Shown here: piece after piece, positions 1 to 16,400 of the stretch | Position numbering within the stretch: position 1 is the first letter of the stretch | How the letters are laid out: each line of letters starts with the position of its first letter | Assembly: GCF_001949145.1 (NCBI RefSeq) | Contig: NW_019091362.1 | Span: 6,805,847 to 6,869,846 of the forward strand | Source of the DNA: Acanthaster planci | Lineage: Eukaryota > Echinodermata > Asteroidea > Valvatida > Acanthasteridae | DNA: 64,000 bases | Reading direction: 5' to 3' | Position numbers and translations under genes: made by a program | The notes under the pieces: model-generated | What the model was told of the DNA's origin: nothing | Seen by the model: the letters and a program-made list of their open reading frames with translations, nothing else | Database searches by the model: none

Positions 1-792
1 GTGGCCAAGCGAGGCTGGAATTCTCAGAGTCGGCTTTCAGAAAAAAGTTCCCGTCGTCAAGGGGGTTAAAACTTAGGCACGCATGGCATTTGGAGAGATC
101 ACCTTCCCCCCCCGCCCCCGTTGGCCAAAGAGGCTCTGATAATGTATGCATATGAGCAGTGAATGAACTTCTAATGGCTTCCCAGGTTGCCACCAGATTG
201 GCATGTAAAGCGAGACACCGTCAACTCTGTCATTGATGCATACTGAATAAAAACCCCAGACAAGTTAAAGCCAGTTCAAACCTTGTTAATTCATTTTGAA
301 TCCCCCGCCTCTGATTTCCTTGATTGCATGTTGTATACATGTACTTTCAGATACCTGCAACTACTTGTACAAGGCCTAGTGAAATGAAAGCATAAACATG
401 TATATGCATATTAGGCAATAAGGTACATGCTCAAACAAAATTGCTTACAGGTTGCCCACTCTACATTCAGTAGGCCTTGAAACTTACATTTTTCCCTACT
501 GAACCTGGACTTGCCAAGAATGTAGATATCACTTTGTGTCATGCATTATTTTCATGACTGTAGAAGCCATACACTAGGAGGAGGGGTTGTATGGGCCGTG
601 TGCAAGTACATGTTTGCATTACAGAAAAATGGAATGTCATAGTTGATTGTATAAAGAAATATAATCATTTGTTTCCTTTTCAGGTTGTGTCTTCAAACAG
701 ATGGAGGGGTCCTTATGTTAGAGATAATGGGGAAAAAATGAACGGTCTTATTGCAAAAACAGATACTCCATGTTCTGTACTCTTGTCCCCAG
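1..792 (+). other. Intron of the ICA1 homologue (left edge of window)
   Basis: No coding exon of the family was recognised here. The stretch is AT-rich with scattered stops. A CAG at 681-683 after a pyrimidine run is a possible alternative acceptor for the following exon. The BAR-domain exons must lie to the left of the window. Confidence 0.6.
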
Positions 793-2760
<1,968 letters not shown>

Positions 2761-4969
2761 TCGCTCCTGACTCACTCATCAGTATTTATAGTCCGTAAAC
2801 TGCACCGACAGTCCATGCAAACGCACCTCTTTTCACATTCGTGTCTATTGGTTTTACCCATTGGCACTACACTCACGACTCGTTCTGCCAACAACGCGAG
2901 ATACTTCATCACAGATGCGTAGTATCTGGTTAAATGTTCTCCTCACACTAACTCACTGTGAGAAACAAGAGTTAATCCTTTTATACCTGTATTTCAGAAT
3001 AATTTATTGGTGCGCTTTCATTGATTGTCTGTGTAGATTGCTTTAAGTGTCAGAAAAGCAAAATAATTTGCTCATCCATGAGGTATGCATTCCTAGAAAT
3101 TGTTTTCTTTCCATTGATGTATTCAGTGGCTTTGATGATCAGTACGTGATGTTCTCGTGAGGTGTTCTATGATGAATTGTGCAATCCAGACTCTCAGTAG
3201 AGTTTGGCTGACCACTGTACGTCTTAAATTGCAACCACCGGTCAAGTTTCTCTTGCAGTCAGTGTATCATAGGTTGCCCCTGGGGGGCATGGGTTTTACG
3301 GGGGGGAATAGAATCACTTATCAGCAACAAACTGAAAAAAACCATTAACATTGGAAGGGGGTGAATTTGGGATTCTGAGATATTTTCAAGCAAATGTGTG
3401 ATTTCCTCCCTTTTCGTCCCTTTTTTCATTTCTTTCACCCTTTCTTTTCTTTCTTTTTGCATTTTTTATTGTGAAATTTTTTTACAGGGAGGCAAGTCTG
3501 AGGGCCAAAGTCAAAGCACTCTAAAGCATAACATTGTGGGGGAAAAAGGTAACCTTTTCATAGTGGAAACAAAGATTGCTTGTCATGAATTTCAAGTGGA
3601 TTGGCAACAGTATATTTAAGGTGTATCTGTTAGTTTACTCTCATGACAGAGTTCAGACCGTGGTTGTTAGAACTCTGGATTGGGTTACAGGTGCAGAACA
3701 AAATTGCTATCAAGTGTGCCACCTCGCTGTTTGGGTACTTTACCAGCTTGCTCAAGCACATTTCAAGGTAGAAAACCCAGCCCAGTGACACGGGAAAGAT
3801 ATGAACATGACGTGCTATTGTGTTGACTTGTATGTAATGAAATCACTCAGTGGCAGGCAGGAACCACGGTTAAGATGTGCAATTTGCCAGACTGTTTGCA
3901 TTCCTGAAACCAACAGTGAACACATTCTCTAGAATTTGCATGGACATGTATATATACTTCACAGTGCATTCCTTGACAAACCTTGATCCACAGCTGGAGA
4001 ACGGGTATACAGAAAGATTCCAAAGATAAACTGATGCCCTGTCACCATTAAAGGAGTGCACTGCAGTTGTAAGCAATACTGAAAGGCGCTCAGCCACTCC
4101 TGGAAAGCCATTACAGCTCGTGGAGTTCCTGTTATATTTGACGATAGAAGTAGATATTGTGTCAGTTTTTTATGACTTGGCATTTGAGATCTTATGCTCA
4201 AAATAGTTTTGTATAACTTTAAAAAGTGCTGCTTCTCTTAAGGAAGAATGTCTACTGTGTACTGTGCATTATAATGTGGTTCTTTACTTTTGGAATCTTT
4301 TTTGCTGGTGGGGCATAATTTGTGCTTCATAAAAAAAGTCCAAATCATATTGCACTATTTGTTAAACCTCTTGGCAAAGCGAAAGTTTTGAAGACGTCAC
4401 TGTGCTGTTTGGATGAAAATACACTCAACTAAAAATAGACATTCAAATAATTTTAATCTGATGTTGTCAAAAGTATTCGGTATATTTTAATGTTGTTTTC
4501 TTTTCTGCCTTACCGTGAATGCATTCTGTGGGGAATTGAAAGGATGCTATGAGGAAACTGTGAAAAGCTGAAATTATTTACTACCAGTTGCTGATTGGAA
4601 AAAAAATCAAAAAATATTATGTCATATTTTACTTCCGCTCAGTTTTGTGACTCAAAGAACACATAATTTTTGCGTTGTATGTTAAGCGTTGAACATGGCG
4701 TGTCATTTTGCTTCTTCCAAAAAAAAAGTTGTTAATTACATTTGAGCAGATCAAATCAAAACTAAATATTCAACCTCTCCCCAATGGGAGGCCAACTCTC
4801 CCCAACCAAGTCATGCAATGTTTGTAAAGAAAATAGAAAATAGATGTTGCTCTGTTCAACATTTCAGGATCAAATTTCTATCGTCGTCATCATAGGCATC
4901 ACATCACCACCTTCAAACTATCATAGCACTTGGCTTTGTTTTTTTCAACCGAGACAGCAAGGGGCTGTC
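2761..4969 (+). other. 3' untranslated and downstream region of the ICA1 homologue
   Basis: CpG-poor, AT-rich sequence directly after the ICA1 stop with no exon-like ORF. A long 3' UTR is likely, but I found no clear AATAAA until 5680-5685, which is far downstream and may belong to something else. The 3' end of the transcript is therefore undetermined. Confidence 0.4.
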
Positions 4970-5350
4970 TTCCCGTTTACTCTAGCCAACTGTAGACCTC
5001 CGGGACCATAGAAAATGCATGCAAACGCAAGTCGGGACACCATATCCCGAAAATGTCATACCACCTCACATGAAGCGCATCGGATGTCCCCAACCCCGTC
5101 AAAACTCGCGGATGCACGAAGCTCCCGGGACGTAACATCGCAGCTCACGGCACTGACCTTTTAGCTCGGGTTACACGGAATCAAACTTGTTGCAGGGTTC
5201 TTCTATTTTGTACCGCTCAGCGACTAACTTCCAACCACCTCCGCGGCACCGAGACGCGGGAGCAGGGAAGAGGATCTACCGCGCGCCGCTTGGTCATTGA
5301 TCACGGGCCGTTTGTGACGCAGGTGACCGTTGACCAGATGGGGTGTAGGG
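4970..5350. promoter_or_regulatory. CpG-dense stretch downstream of ICA1
   Basis: CpG density jumps relative to the preceding 2 kb, with clusters such as CCGCGGCACCGAGACGCGGG around 5240-5259 and GCGCGCCGC near 5281. There is no ORF worth reporting. It could be an unmethylated regulatory element or the start of an unmethylated intergenic domain; which one cannot be told from sequence. Confidence 0.3.
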
Positions 5351-6434
5351 ATACACAGTGTTGAGTGAAGTAACTGGAACGGGGAGTTAAAAGACTAGTG
5401 TGACGAGATGCTAGACTCGGAAATTAAAGTAATGGGGTTGGGAGGACATTATCGTCCTGTTTAGTGTATTCATTTCTATGTACTCCCAATTCCCGATTGG
5501 CAATGATTCATTCCATTCTGTAGACTGCACTATTTCTTCAGTTGAAATATGTTCGATATTGGAGATTTGCACATAGTCTTTATTCATCACCTTGACTAAA
5601 CTATCTTTTGTCAAAGAATCACAGTGATTCTGTAGAGGAAAGAGGTGTCGCGTAAAAATGTTATCAGTGTCACACCCAGAATAAATGTAATCTCATATCA
5701 GACGCGCGCATTCTCGACGATATTCATGACGTCCGAGCTGCACTCTGCACTGGGAAAAACAGTTTTTGGTTTTTGTTTTTTTTCATCCAACGAACACGTA
5801 AAGTCATGACCTAATTTTCCAATTTCATTTTTTTTTCGGTCGTTTTGGTTTCGTTTTCTCTCATCTGGTTGCAGCGGACTTCCACATTTCAATTACCTCA
5901 TTTATTTTGCAACATGGACTTACTGTATTTGATTATTTGCGTATAGGATCTCAGCAACCGTAGACTCCCCTCGTGCGTTGCCAAAAATGAGGGGAAATAC
6001 CTGCTAGTAAATTTCACTGTCAGGTTTAATTACTTTATTGATATTTTATTGTACTATTCCACAAAAAGTAAAAAGATATCTGTTTGTTTCTTGAGTACTA
6101 GTTCTTCATACAAGTTGGTTTATTTGTTAGAACTCTTGTAGCTGGAGTCCATGTTTACCCGCTTTGGTTGTAGATTGTAAATAGAGGTGACTGGTAAAGT
6201 GTACTTCGACTATTCTAACTTATTGACATATTCCATTCGAAGCTTGTTTCGATATTTTCTGTAAATATTGGGTAGAGCATGGAGATCGAATTCCAATCCT
6301 TCAATAAGGTAATCTATTGCCAATGTGTTTATGGGTTTGTGTTCTGTCGAATAGTGCTCTTGATTAGAATATGTTATTGGTGTCATTTGCCACAGGTGAA
6401 TGTAATATAAATCGAGTAAATTACAAATAAAACG

Positions 6435-7400
6435 TTAATATAGGTTTTCCCGGCTAGTTTAGCACTTTTGTTCATTTCAACGTGCTTAAACGGAAGTTTA
6501 ATTTCGTCAAAGAGGGGTCACTTGCCCTAAATGTTGATTCAAATTTCGAAATAACACCACTGCATTTAACTTTCATAGCATTGTATTTCCTGAAAACAAA
6601 TTATTCGTCCTATTTATCGTCATTTTCGTCTCACTCCTGGAATGACATTAAATTGGAAAAACAAATTGGTTTTTTTTGGTCATTTATTTTATTGATGTAA
6701 TCATTCAGTTTCGTCATAAAATGTACCGGTAAGATGGTTTGAATAAGCGGTTATTTGGACGTCATTTTTGTTGTGATTCAAAATTGACTAAGAAAGAATG
6801 GGCCGAAGAAATCAGGCACAATAATTACATAACTCACTGTTATTTGACTTTCTCTGGTTAATTAGATTAAGGGCCAATGCTTTGTATACGAATTCGTATC
6901 ATTGACGAAATTGAATGATTAACTCGGTAAAATGAATGACAAAAAAAAACGAATTTGCTTTTCCAATTCTACGCCATTCCCGGAGTGAGACGAAAATGGC
7001 GATAAATAGGACGAATAAGTGTGTGTGTGTGTGTGAGTTTGTTTCTGCATTCAATTGGGACCCTGAACAATAGAGGACAATAAGGTCCCCGATTGACAGA
7101 GGGTCCCCGATTGATAACTGTGTACAAAACAGATGGGAAGTACAAACAAAAGAGGAACAATAGGGGGTCCCCAGTTGCAGGCAAATACACACTTGTGTGT
7201 GTGTTTTTTTTTTTTTTTTTTTTTCTTTCTTTTTTTTTCGTGAATTACAATACTTTAAAAGTGAAATCTAGTGGTGTTATAAATTTGGAAAATGGTATAA
7301 ACATGTAGGGCGAGTGACCCTCCTTTGACGAAATTAAACTTTCGTGTAAGCAATTTTGAATGAAAGAAGTGCAAAATCAACCAGGAAAACCTATAATTAA
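6435..7400. mobile_element. Foldback element (long inverted repeat) with a nested insertion
   Basis: The left arm (about 6435-6720) recurs in reverse complement on the right in two pieces, 6890-7018 and about 7240-7400. The outer ends read TTAATATAGGTTTTCC at 6435-6450 and GGAAAACCTATAATTAA at 7384-7400. Further matched blocks include AAGTTTAATTTCGTC (left) with GACGAAATTAAACTT (right), and ATTCGTCCTATTTATCG (left) with CGATAAATAGGACGAAT (right). The right arm is interrupted by about 220 bp containing a GT run and a long T run. No transposase ORF is present, so this is a non-autonomous foldback or large MITE. I could not identify a target-site duplication. Confidence 0.8.
7019..7239. repeat. 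Insertion inside the right arm: (GT)n, nested inverted repeat, poly-T
   Basis: The block begins with a (GT) run at 7019-7035 and ends with a T-rich run at 7204-7238. Between them GTCCCCGATTGA occurs twice (about 7085-7120), and CAATTGGGACCCTGAACAAT near 7052-7071 is matched in inverse orientation by AACAATAGGGGGTCCCCAGT near 7157-7176. It breaks the foldback right arm and has no counterpart in the left arm, so it arrived after the foldback formed. Confidence 0.6.
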
Positions 7401-10400
7401 AAATGGGGAAAATATGCTATGCGAAACGCAAGTGCAGTCCGTGTGGTAACCGTAGAGTTTCAAAACCCCTTGCTGAAACTCAGACGTGTATGGCAATTTC
7501 AGCATTTGAGTAAGCAGGTACTACTGGAAGCCGAGCTCCAGCGGTATTGCGTCATCTTGTTAATGTAGTTAGATCAGGTGGGATTTTTTAGGCATAGTCG
7601 TCAGATAGTTGCAATTTTACTAGCACCGGGCTTTACACAAAACATTTGAAATCACAAGACTACATGTACAGCGTTGTTTGTGTATACATTTCACGTAGCC
7701 AATATTTAAGTTCAGACTTGCCCACAAAATTTAATACCTTATTCTATTTGCATAAATAACAAAAGACACAGTGTATTCCTAATTTTATGTACATGTGTAT
7801 GTATGTAAGAAATAAAGACAGATTATGTGCGATTGAGTAACTGAGCCCGGTTTCTTTTTGGCCTTAGATCTGTGTTAAGCCTCCAACTTGCGGATAACAG
7901 CTCAGGTGACGTCATCCCAAGATGACGGCCCTATACATTGTAGAAAGTGCACGGTTGAACTGACCGTGCCACAGGTAATATTGCTGTTGCCCAGTCGAGC
8001 TGTAGCCGAATTCACTGCCCAGGTTGGGACGCTGCTGCTGGCTATACATCTTTGCAGATAAGCGCTTTCTTTCAATTCGGAAATGTACGTTATCTATGCA
8101 TTACTTGCTCTGTTGTCCGCAGTTGACGAGGTATGGCCTACCTATAACCTTTTTACCTGAGAGCAAGTGATGGCATTTACAAGGCACCTCTTTTTGCTAT
8201 TCCCCAGATGTTTAGCTACATAATTTCGTAGTATTCATGAAGCCTACAGACGTGATGTGCATGATACGCTCTAGCCATGTTACGAGGCGTTCCTGTCTGA
8301 TATCTGTCGAAGACACACAGAAGGTACGCACGGGAGCCCAAATATTGAGATCAAGTTGAAAATGGTTTATTGCACGTTTCGAAGGCCGTCTTGGCAACAT
8401 CACCCAGCGTTGTCTAGTGTAATGGGTTTTGCGCATTGCCTTTTGACTCGACGTTGAAAGGTTTACTCAACAGTAACAAAACACGAGCAGCATAGATGTG
8501 CTTTCCTTTGTAATTTGTTTCGTAACTTCTCACTAATCAGAGTAGGTTGTCTCTACACAGAGACTAATGTCATTTTGAATTTAATTTTGAATGTACCTTT
8601 AAAGAAAGTAATAATCGCTATGGACAAAGTCGGGATTCTATGGATACCGTGTTCATTAAATTAGCTGACGTCATCGCCGGAAACGCAGTTACAACTGGTC
8701 ACGTGGCCCTGATGGTTATGGAATTACAAAAAAACAGGCGTTTTCCGTGGCTGTCGATTATTGGAAGTCCTCTCCTCCCTGGTAACATTAACGACGACTG
8801 TCAACAACCAGGATGAAAATAGACACTAAACCAGAAACTTTACTTGTCTGCCCCGCCAGAGTCGTTCACTCAGCTCAGCTGCCTGTTGGCGTTCGCGCAT
8901 CATTGACGCTTATCGGTTTCTGCTCATCTGTGATCGAAGCGTTGTAGACCGTGGTGTCTGTCTACGCGCTGAGCATGATGCCGATGGCGTTTCGCCCTCC
9001 ATCAATTGGCCGAACTTATAACGGGTGTGAAAGCTAAGAATTTGAGCGATGGTCGTCATCATCAGTCATCAGACTAGCGTGAAGCTGAAGCGTTTCCCGC
9101 ATGAAGCTTGAAATTCGTGACGTAGTCGATGGAATATTTTAGCGTCTTCCAACAAATTAATGTACAGATTCAGATCCGTATATATTTTCAAAGGACTCTT
9201 ATGGGCATTTTGTAACGTTGCTAAATTGAACCACGCCTGAGCTGAGCTCTTTGAGAGGCCAATTAAATTGGGTCTCTACTGTGAAACGAGAGAGTATTTC
9301 GGTCAAGGAAGATGAAGTTTTATTTGTGGATAAACTGCTCTTGTTTGCTAGTTTGCAGGCCGCTCAACCCCATTTCAGTTCCATCTAGAAGCAAGGTACA
9401 CAAATATATCTGTAACTAAACAGCACCACGTGTTTTATTTTTCGACAATTCTCATCAAGAGGGTGTGGACTAGCTAGACTGCGGTAACAGCGAAGATTTG
9501 TCCATGGTATGAGCCGCGTATACCGTGTATAATGAGAGCAAGAGGTGTAGGCCTACACCCGAACAGCAAATTAACCTTATTTTAGTTGTGGAAATGCCCG
9601 GTGTGATCCTAACTCTGAGTGATACGGACTGTAATTGTATTCGTGTGTGCTGATTTTGCTTTAAAAGCCTCCATCCGATTACAATCTGCCACTCTGCATG
9701 CGCTCTTACGTGCCCATGTAGGCCTATAGTGTAATTCGATCACCAGAATTAGCAGCCATTACAGCGGCGGCACAACGCTCGTGGACAGGTGGTGCGCGCG
9801 CGTTACATGCCCTTTCGTCCAACAGGGTGTCGTGATTTGCCATAGGCCCTATGCACGCGCGCGTCAAGCTAAAGAATGTGCGTGTGAGTAGGTTGCCACC
9901 GCAGTTATGGCGTCTAATCGGATTAGTCTATACAAAATTGGGGGCTTACGAGCGTACAGTCGTCGCTTAATTTAGTTAGATTTTGGCAAGAGGTGTTACG
10001 CAAGGTGTCGAGTAATGCTCACTTTAATAGTTTTGTTGGGGGGGGGGACTTGCTAACGATTTACCCCCAGCAAACTGTCAGGGTGTTAACATGCATGTTT
10101 CTGTTCCTCGGGGTCCAGGCGTGTGCATGACTGGGAATGCACGACCAGACAGGAAGTTACAGAATGCAGGATGTCATTAAAGGGAGCAAAAGAGGATCTC
10201 TAAGTCTCGGCTTTGTTTCGTCCCAAGTCTCGTCTCTTTTTTTAAATCTTAACCATTGTTGGTCTTTTATATTTGAACTACATGGAACTGAAGATTCAAT
10301 ACTTTTATCGTTGTGTCAAAACTAGTTTAATGCTCCAGAGAGGTGTTTTGTTAACTGGGCTACGAACTCCAAAGATAGGGTAGTAAAAATCAGGTGCTCA

Positions 10401-13400
10401 AAAGACAAGTACCGAAAATGTTGAAAACCCTGAAGCCACGACAGAAGCGTAGAGCGACAGGTAAAGAACAATAATATAGTCAGGCACGGGCGTGTTAAAT
10501 GTATACCCAGACGTCGCTCTAAAGCTTTGTCGGTAATAGCCTGGCTTGCTCACTGCAAGTTCAACCCAAGTAGGCAGATTATGTACGCACCGAATGACCA
10601 AACCGACACACTTTAAGCCGTCATTCGTTACCGTTGAGACCAGAGCATCCATGTTATACTCAGTTGATCTCAAGTTTCAGGTACGTACCAACATCCTATG
10701 CTAAAGCTATGCGTACATCTTACCCAAACGTGCACCTAGTGTAAAGGCCCCCTATAGGTGGAAGTTCGAAACCGCCAACTCATTGGAATTGGTCACGTGG
10801 GGCTTCTTTTCGATGGTTTACCCCTACAAATAGTTGTTTTCATTGTGCAGCCTTCAATGTAACAGCGAAAACCTAATACTCTATATAATATTAAGACTCG
10901 GCTGATGCGTTGGTCATGCTTCCCGGTTTCGTTAGTATGGATCATGGATGTAATGACAGCGCCCTCATAAAATAGCAAATGTGTTGCAATGTGTTCAGCC
11001 TACGTCAATTTCCCCCGTTCCGGCGGTGTGCAAAAAAAGCAATTCGATTGGTGCCATTTGACTTTGCCAACATCGGACAAGTGGACAAAAGACAGACACT
11101 TTCAGCTACCAAATCTGAAACCCAGTATGAAGCAATTAACCCTGTGCACACGAGCGAGGCCATCCAATCTTTTAAAATGACTCTAAATTGCCTCCCTCGA
11201 TCATTGCGCGGTGTGCACTAAATCGGGTCTGATTTTTGTGTCCAGTCGATGGGCTATAAATAAAGCAAAAAAGGTGTTTTCCCCCTGCGGAAATGGTCGG
11301 CGACAGATGCGTTCCCAAACCCCCCGAGAAGATGGGATTTTTCTCTTCAAAACGAAATGAGAAAATCTCCCTTTCATGAGGCAGTGTTGTCAAACTTTGA
11401 CAACGAAAAGATTTGTAAATGCCGAATGGGGCCAAACACTCCTTGGGAGTATACTCATTGCGTGTGGTTTAAATTTGACGACCTGTTTGTAGGCTATGGT
11501 CGATCTCGTGTCATGTTCAAAAGTGCTGTTGAAGAAACACTTGTACCAAAATATCCACTGATTGTATCTAGTTTCTTTCACTTTCTTTTGAAACTAGAAG
11601 CTTCTACGTTTAGCGTACTCAAGGAGAAAAACGTACTAGACAAAGTGATTATGATTGGAGCAGCCTTTTATACGAACATAAAAGGCTTCAGCGGAGTTGT
11701 TCAAGATCACATTCTGTTGATATTTTGTGTTTTCTTGTTCAGTCCACAAAATAAGTGTTGGCTACGCCTGAAAGTCAGCTGAACTTGAACCACGCTGTCA
11801 AGTTTCATCAGTGGGAGTCGAATCACAGAACAAAAACACGACAACGGTCTCTCCATATATAGTGATACAGGCAACAGATGTTTCATTAAAATAAAACTTA
11901 ACCGAGAAACGAAACCCTTTTTATTACACCTTTTTTCATGTAGGACTAGGTGGGAATGCAAGAGAAATCACATTTGGCCAGAAATGACTCCATCCTGTTT
12001 CGGGGTGGTGGTTCGGAGTAAATGAGAAGGCACTTCAGAAGGGAAGTTAATGCGTGTCTGTGTATGTAAAAAAAATTAAAGGGTAAAAATATGGCGACAG
12101 TGTAATATCAGCTCGTAAGGCGGAGGCCTGTAGCTGTAGGCTTCCATTATGATCCACAAGGATGGATTCGTTGATTCACATGGAAAAATGACTCTCGCGT
12201 TTGAAATGCATGTATCCCGATGTCACAGAGGTGGCTTTGTGCTTGCTTCATATTAACAAACCAGGCAAAATCAGGCAGCAAACAAAACCACTCGAGTTGT
12301 CTGAGCAAAAATGACCAAACTTCCAAACCATTCATCAACCACCATGACATCTAAACCGTCGTACACCCGGGATATGGATTTCCCTTTTACTGAAAGGAAT
12401 TATTACCATCACTGCAGGAAATTAATCCACAGCCTTAATGGGTGTTTACCCCCACGTGGACGAGTATGAATGGTCTCCATTGAGTTAAACTCTAAACAAA
12501 TTGACCGACTTGCAAGTGTAAGCTCCTGAACGGAACTGGCGCCGTGTGTGCACCGTAAAATGAGGGAGAGCCGTACCGTGGCTTATTGACGAAAAAACTG
12601 CCGTCATCGCTCAACTTCACTTTTCTGTGGCGCGTCATTTTTTTTAAAAAGATCGTTAATCAAGGACCTTTACTTGTTTTTAATCAATTTAACCAGTGTA
12701 CTAAAGGCGATACTTTTTCTGGACTCTCCCTCTCGTACAGAACACTAAATTGAGAATGACAAAAAGATTATTTCAGTTCTGCATATTATTACCCGTTTGA
12801 ATATTTAAATAAAAGCAAACAAGATCCCTATAAACCCTTCCCCCAGCGCACGGTCGGTACGTTCGTGAAAATTATGGAAAATCCGAATGCCCCCCTAATA
12901 GTGGATAACATTTTACATAATGGAATTCCGGGCCAGCAATGACAACTGTGTTTGTTATTATTTTGTCGGCGGTAGATAGCATCATTTCGTCAAACGCCAG
13001 ACATGCAACGCTGAATAATTAATTGATTACCTACCGGATATGAAAGCAGCCCGCCAGTGCCTCGGGAAGCCACATTGATCTTGACTGCGTGACTAGTAGT
13101 AAAACAAGCGTCAAACTACAACTTCCCTGCTTCTCAATTTTTAGGTGGGTCTACGATCTTACATAAGGGGGGGGGGAATAGCCTAAATCAAATAGTTGTA
13201 GTTAACGTTGTCAGTCGTAAAGACAAACTGAGTTGATTTTAATGAGTAGTGAGAGCGATAGAAACAGAAGTCCTGAAACAACCCCAAGAACTAAAAGGAC
13301 TTGTTTAAAAGGTGGGTCACTTAGGAACCGATTTGTCCCAATTTCACTCCTTCTGCTCATAATAGTGCATGAAATTAATCCCTTTTGTGGAAGGCGAAAG

Positions 13401-16400
13401 AAATTTCTTAATACTTTAATCCTAGGGACCCGCCATTTCGGGGGACTTGTGAATAACTCAGAGCATCTGCCATAAATCTTTGATCATGACACTTGATGGC
13501 CTTCGTGGAAAAAAAATGACGAGAGGCAGCGAAAACTACGTATAGCACGTGTTCTTGAAGAGATGATTCACGTAATTCAGCCTTTGCAAGATGGCGAGTA
13601 TATAGGCCTAATTATTAATAACGACGCCGTAAAGTCAATACATTATTCACGAACATTGTGGTGCCTCCATGGTTTAGAGGTCAGTTTGGGTATTCCATCG
13701 GTATCCAGTGGAATGTTTGAGGCATGAACCTCTAAGGATAAGATCTGTCGCCTTATTTCAAAAATTTGTTCAATTTCATTTAAAAGTGCAAACTGTGTTG
13801 TTGTTTTTTGTCAGAAATAGCATCGTATTCACGGATGGTGGACTCTGAGTGGGACAGAAGCCACGCCTTTCTCCAAGTAAAAAAGGGGGAGGAGGATTGG
13901 AAAAACAATGAGAGAAAGGCGATGTTTAAGGAGTCTTTTTCGATGTAAAAAGGCCCAACATGTAGCTTCACCCCTCATAAAGTCAATAAAAGGTTACTTG
14001 AAAAATATTTTGAGCATCCAAAACAATCTTGGACCCCCAAAATCTGGTTGTAATCTCATAAATACACGCACATTTGCATTAGCTGTATATTAACAATAGT
14101 ATTAAAAATAAAAAGGAACAACAAATGGCACAATAAAAAATGAAAACAAGGGGCACAGAGGTACAAGGAACACGCTACAATTCATTATAATGTACTTGTA
14201 GGCCTAACGTCTTGATGAATTTGCGGTACAAAGTGACGGCTGGAAAGATTTGACCTGAGGTACCGTCTATACCCGCCAACAGCACCCCAGTGTACACCTA
14301 TAAATAGCAATACATGCAATATAATAGTGTGAAAATAAACTGCTAAATCAAAAAAGAAAACATATCGATGAAAACACTGCAGATGTCTCAATTCGTATAA
14401 GTAAGCCAATGCGAAATCCAACTTTGGAGAAGAAATGGTTTAAATTTGCGAGGAAATATTTTTCAGTCAGGCAAACGGACACCGTTATGAGACACTTTGC
14501 TCACAGTACGGTAACGCTTCCTCAAAACCGGCAACCGTCAAATATGGTGACACACTGAGGCATTCTCTTGTTTCTCAAAACGTGGAATATTACAATATTT
14601 ATGCTTAAGAACAATCAATTCGCCCATTCAAATCGATTTGGATAAAACGAAAGTCACTGATTGGCTTTTACGAAAATTTTTACCAAATTTTTATTTACAG
14701 CATTTAACGCGAAACCGACCTTCTTGAAATACTGGAAAGATGACTTTATAAAAAATAGGCTGGTTTGTTTTACAAATGCCTTGAATGCTTTGCTAAATAT
14801 CTTTATCACTTGTTATCATTGATCAACTCTGACTACTGACCAACGGGTGGATGTTAAGTAACTCTTTCAATGTACCAGGCTTAGGCACAGTGTTTTTGTC
14901 AACGCTTTTTGTACCAAATGTCGCAAATGTTCATGGTGCACCAGCTCTATTTGAGTTACCAACAACTTTTCACTTCAGTGTTCATGTATCGCATAATTTA
15001 CACAAATGCCCCTCCCCTGTGAAACATAGACAAGAAAAAGTCAGGGAGGTGAGTGTGCATGGAAAGCCTTGGAACCAGTCCACGCAGCGCATCAATTACT
15101 TTTCTCTGCTTCCGGCGCACAGTCCAAACGACAGCGCCGCTAATTTTCCACGCAGCAGGTCTGAGGTATCAATGAACCCGGTTCCGTTTCTCTTCTGTTA
15201 CTTGCACCGATGCCTCTGGCGAGGCGGCGTAAAAACACCGTCCTGCAGTCCCCCGCAACAGCTGTCTCTTAAAAGCTAAGACCCAAAATTTGGCTTTTAA
15301 AAAAACCTGCGTCGAGATTTCTTTAGGACAAATGATACCCGCTCGTCCAATTGACATTTCTCAAATCAAAGTTGTTAAAGGATCCCTGTCAAATATAGCG
15401 ATTGCTGACTTTCTCAAATGTCCAACTAACTCAATAACTAACACAATGTCAGTCGTAAGGTGTTTCTTCTTATCAGTGACACGCCCCCGGGGAGACCAGG
15501 GGGTAATCGCAAAATTCTGAGTCAGGTTTGTTTCGGTATTCCACCGACAGTATAGAGAAAGGACTACGGTGTGTCTCTGAATGCGTGCAAGGTTATTAAT
15601 GACTACATTAGCGTTGGTCAGGTGGTTGAAAGGTGCGTTGATAAGAAGTAATTTAGTAAGGCTGTCTTGACATCGCCGACGAATTTCCACTGTTGCGCAG
15701 AGTAGCGCCGCGCTAGCGAGGTTCACATCAACATTCTCATGATTTACGGTGGGCGGTACTTGACCGTTGCGATACTTCAAAGTTACGGGGCCTAGGACTA
15801 AAACAATATGATACACGGATACGGGCTGTGCACCCTCTCTGTTCGTTGTTTTTGTCGGCGACATCGTTGTATCTTTTATAATTGAGTACGTCTATGAACA
15901 AAGGAGGCCACCGTTGAGACAAAGGAGGCCACCGCGCCCCACGACCCCCCCCCCCTCCTCCAAATCCCAGGCAGTCGGCAAATTCCAAGAAACATTTCTT
16001 CAGCCACATGGTTCTCTGACGTTGGTCTGTAGGACTGTTCATGGTAATCCCCCTCCCATAAATTAGACGTAAAATGGCAATGCTTCACCTTCAGTTAGTA
16101 AATTTTTTTGTAAGTTTTTAAAAATGGAAGTTAATATTCTGTGGTCAGGATTCCGAGGGACGCATTCAGTCGATTGAATAATTATTAATGAACCTTTAAA
16201 AGTAGAGATTCCAAAACACCCGAAGAAAAAAAATAACTAAAGAAACTGTAACAATCCGGACGGCAGAAAAGTTCCTGATTCAAACTCTGTCCTAACTCAT
16301 TACTCTGCCGCAGACAGCCCCCCCCTTTTCCAACAACCAATCAACACGAAGACATTTATCAAAGCTTGAAAAGATCCTCACAAAGCAAGCCTGTGTGAAA

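Noticed and set aside
10740-10790. GTTCGAAACC resembling a tRNA B box
   Set aside because: The flanking T-arm stem does not pair and no A box lies at the right distance.
11357-11782. 141-codon + strand open frame
   Set aside because: AT-rich with no domain and overlapped by equally long frames on the other strand.
13660-13740. tRNA-like text near GCCTCCATGGTTTAGAGGTC
   Set aside because: No matching B box or cloverleaf pairing could be made.
15361-15864. 167-codon minus-strand open frame
   Set aside because: No recognisable domain, no signal peptide and no splice context; the length is within chance for 64 kb on six frames.
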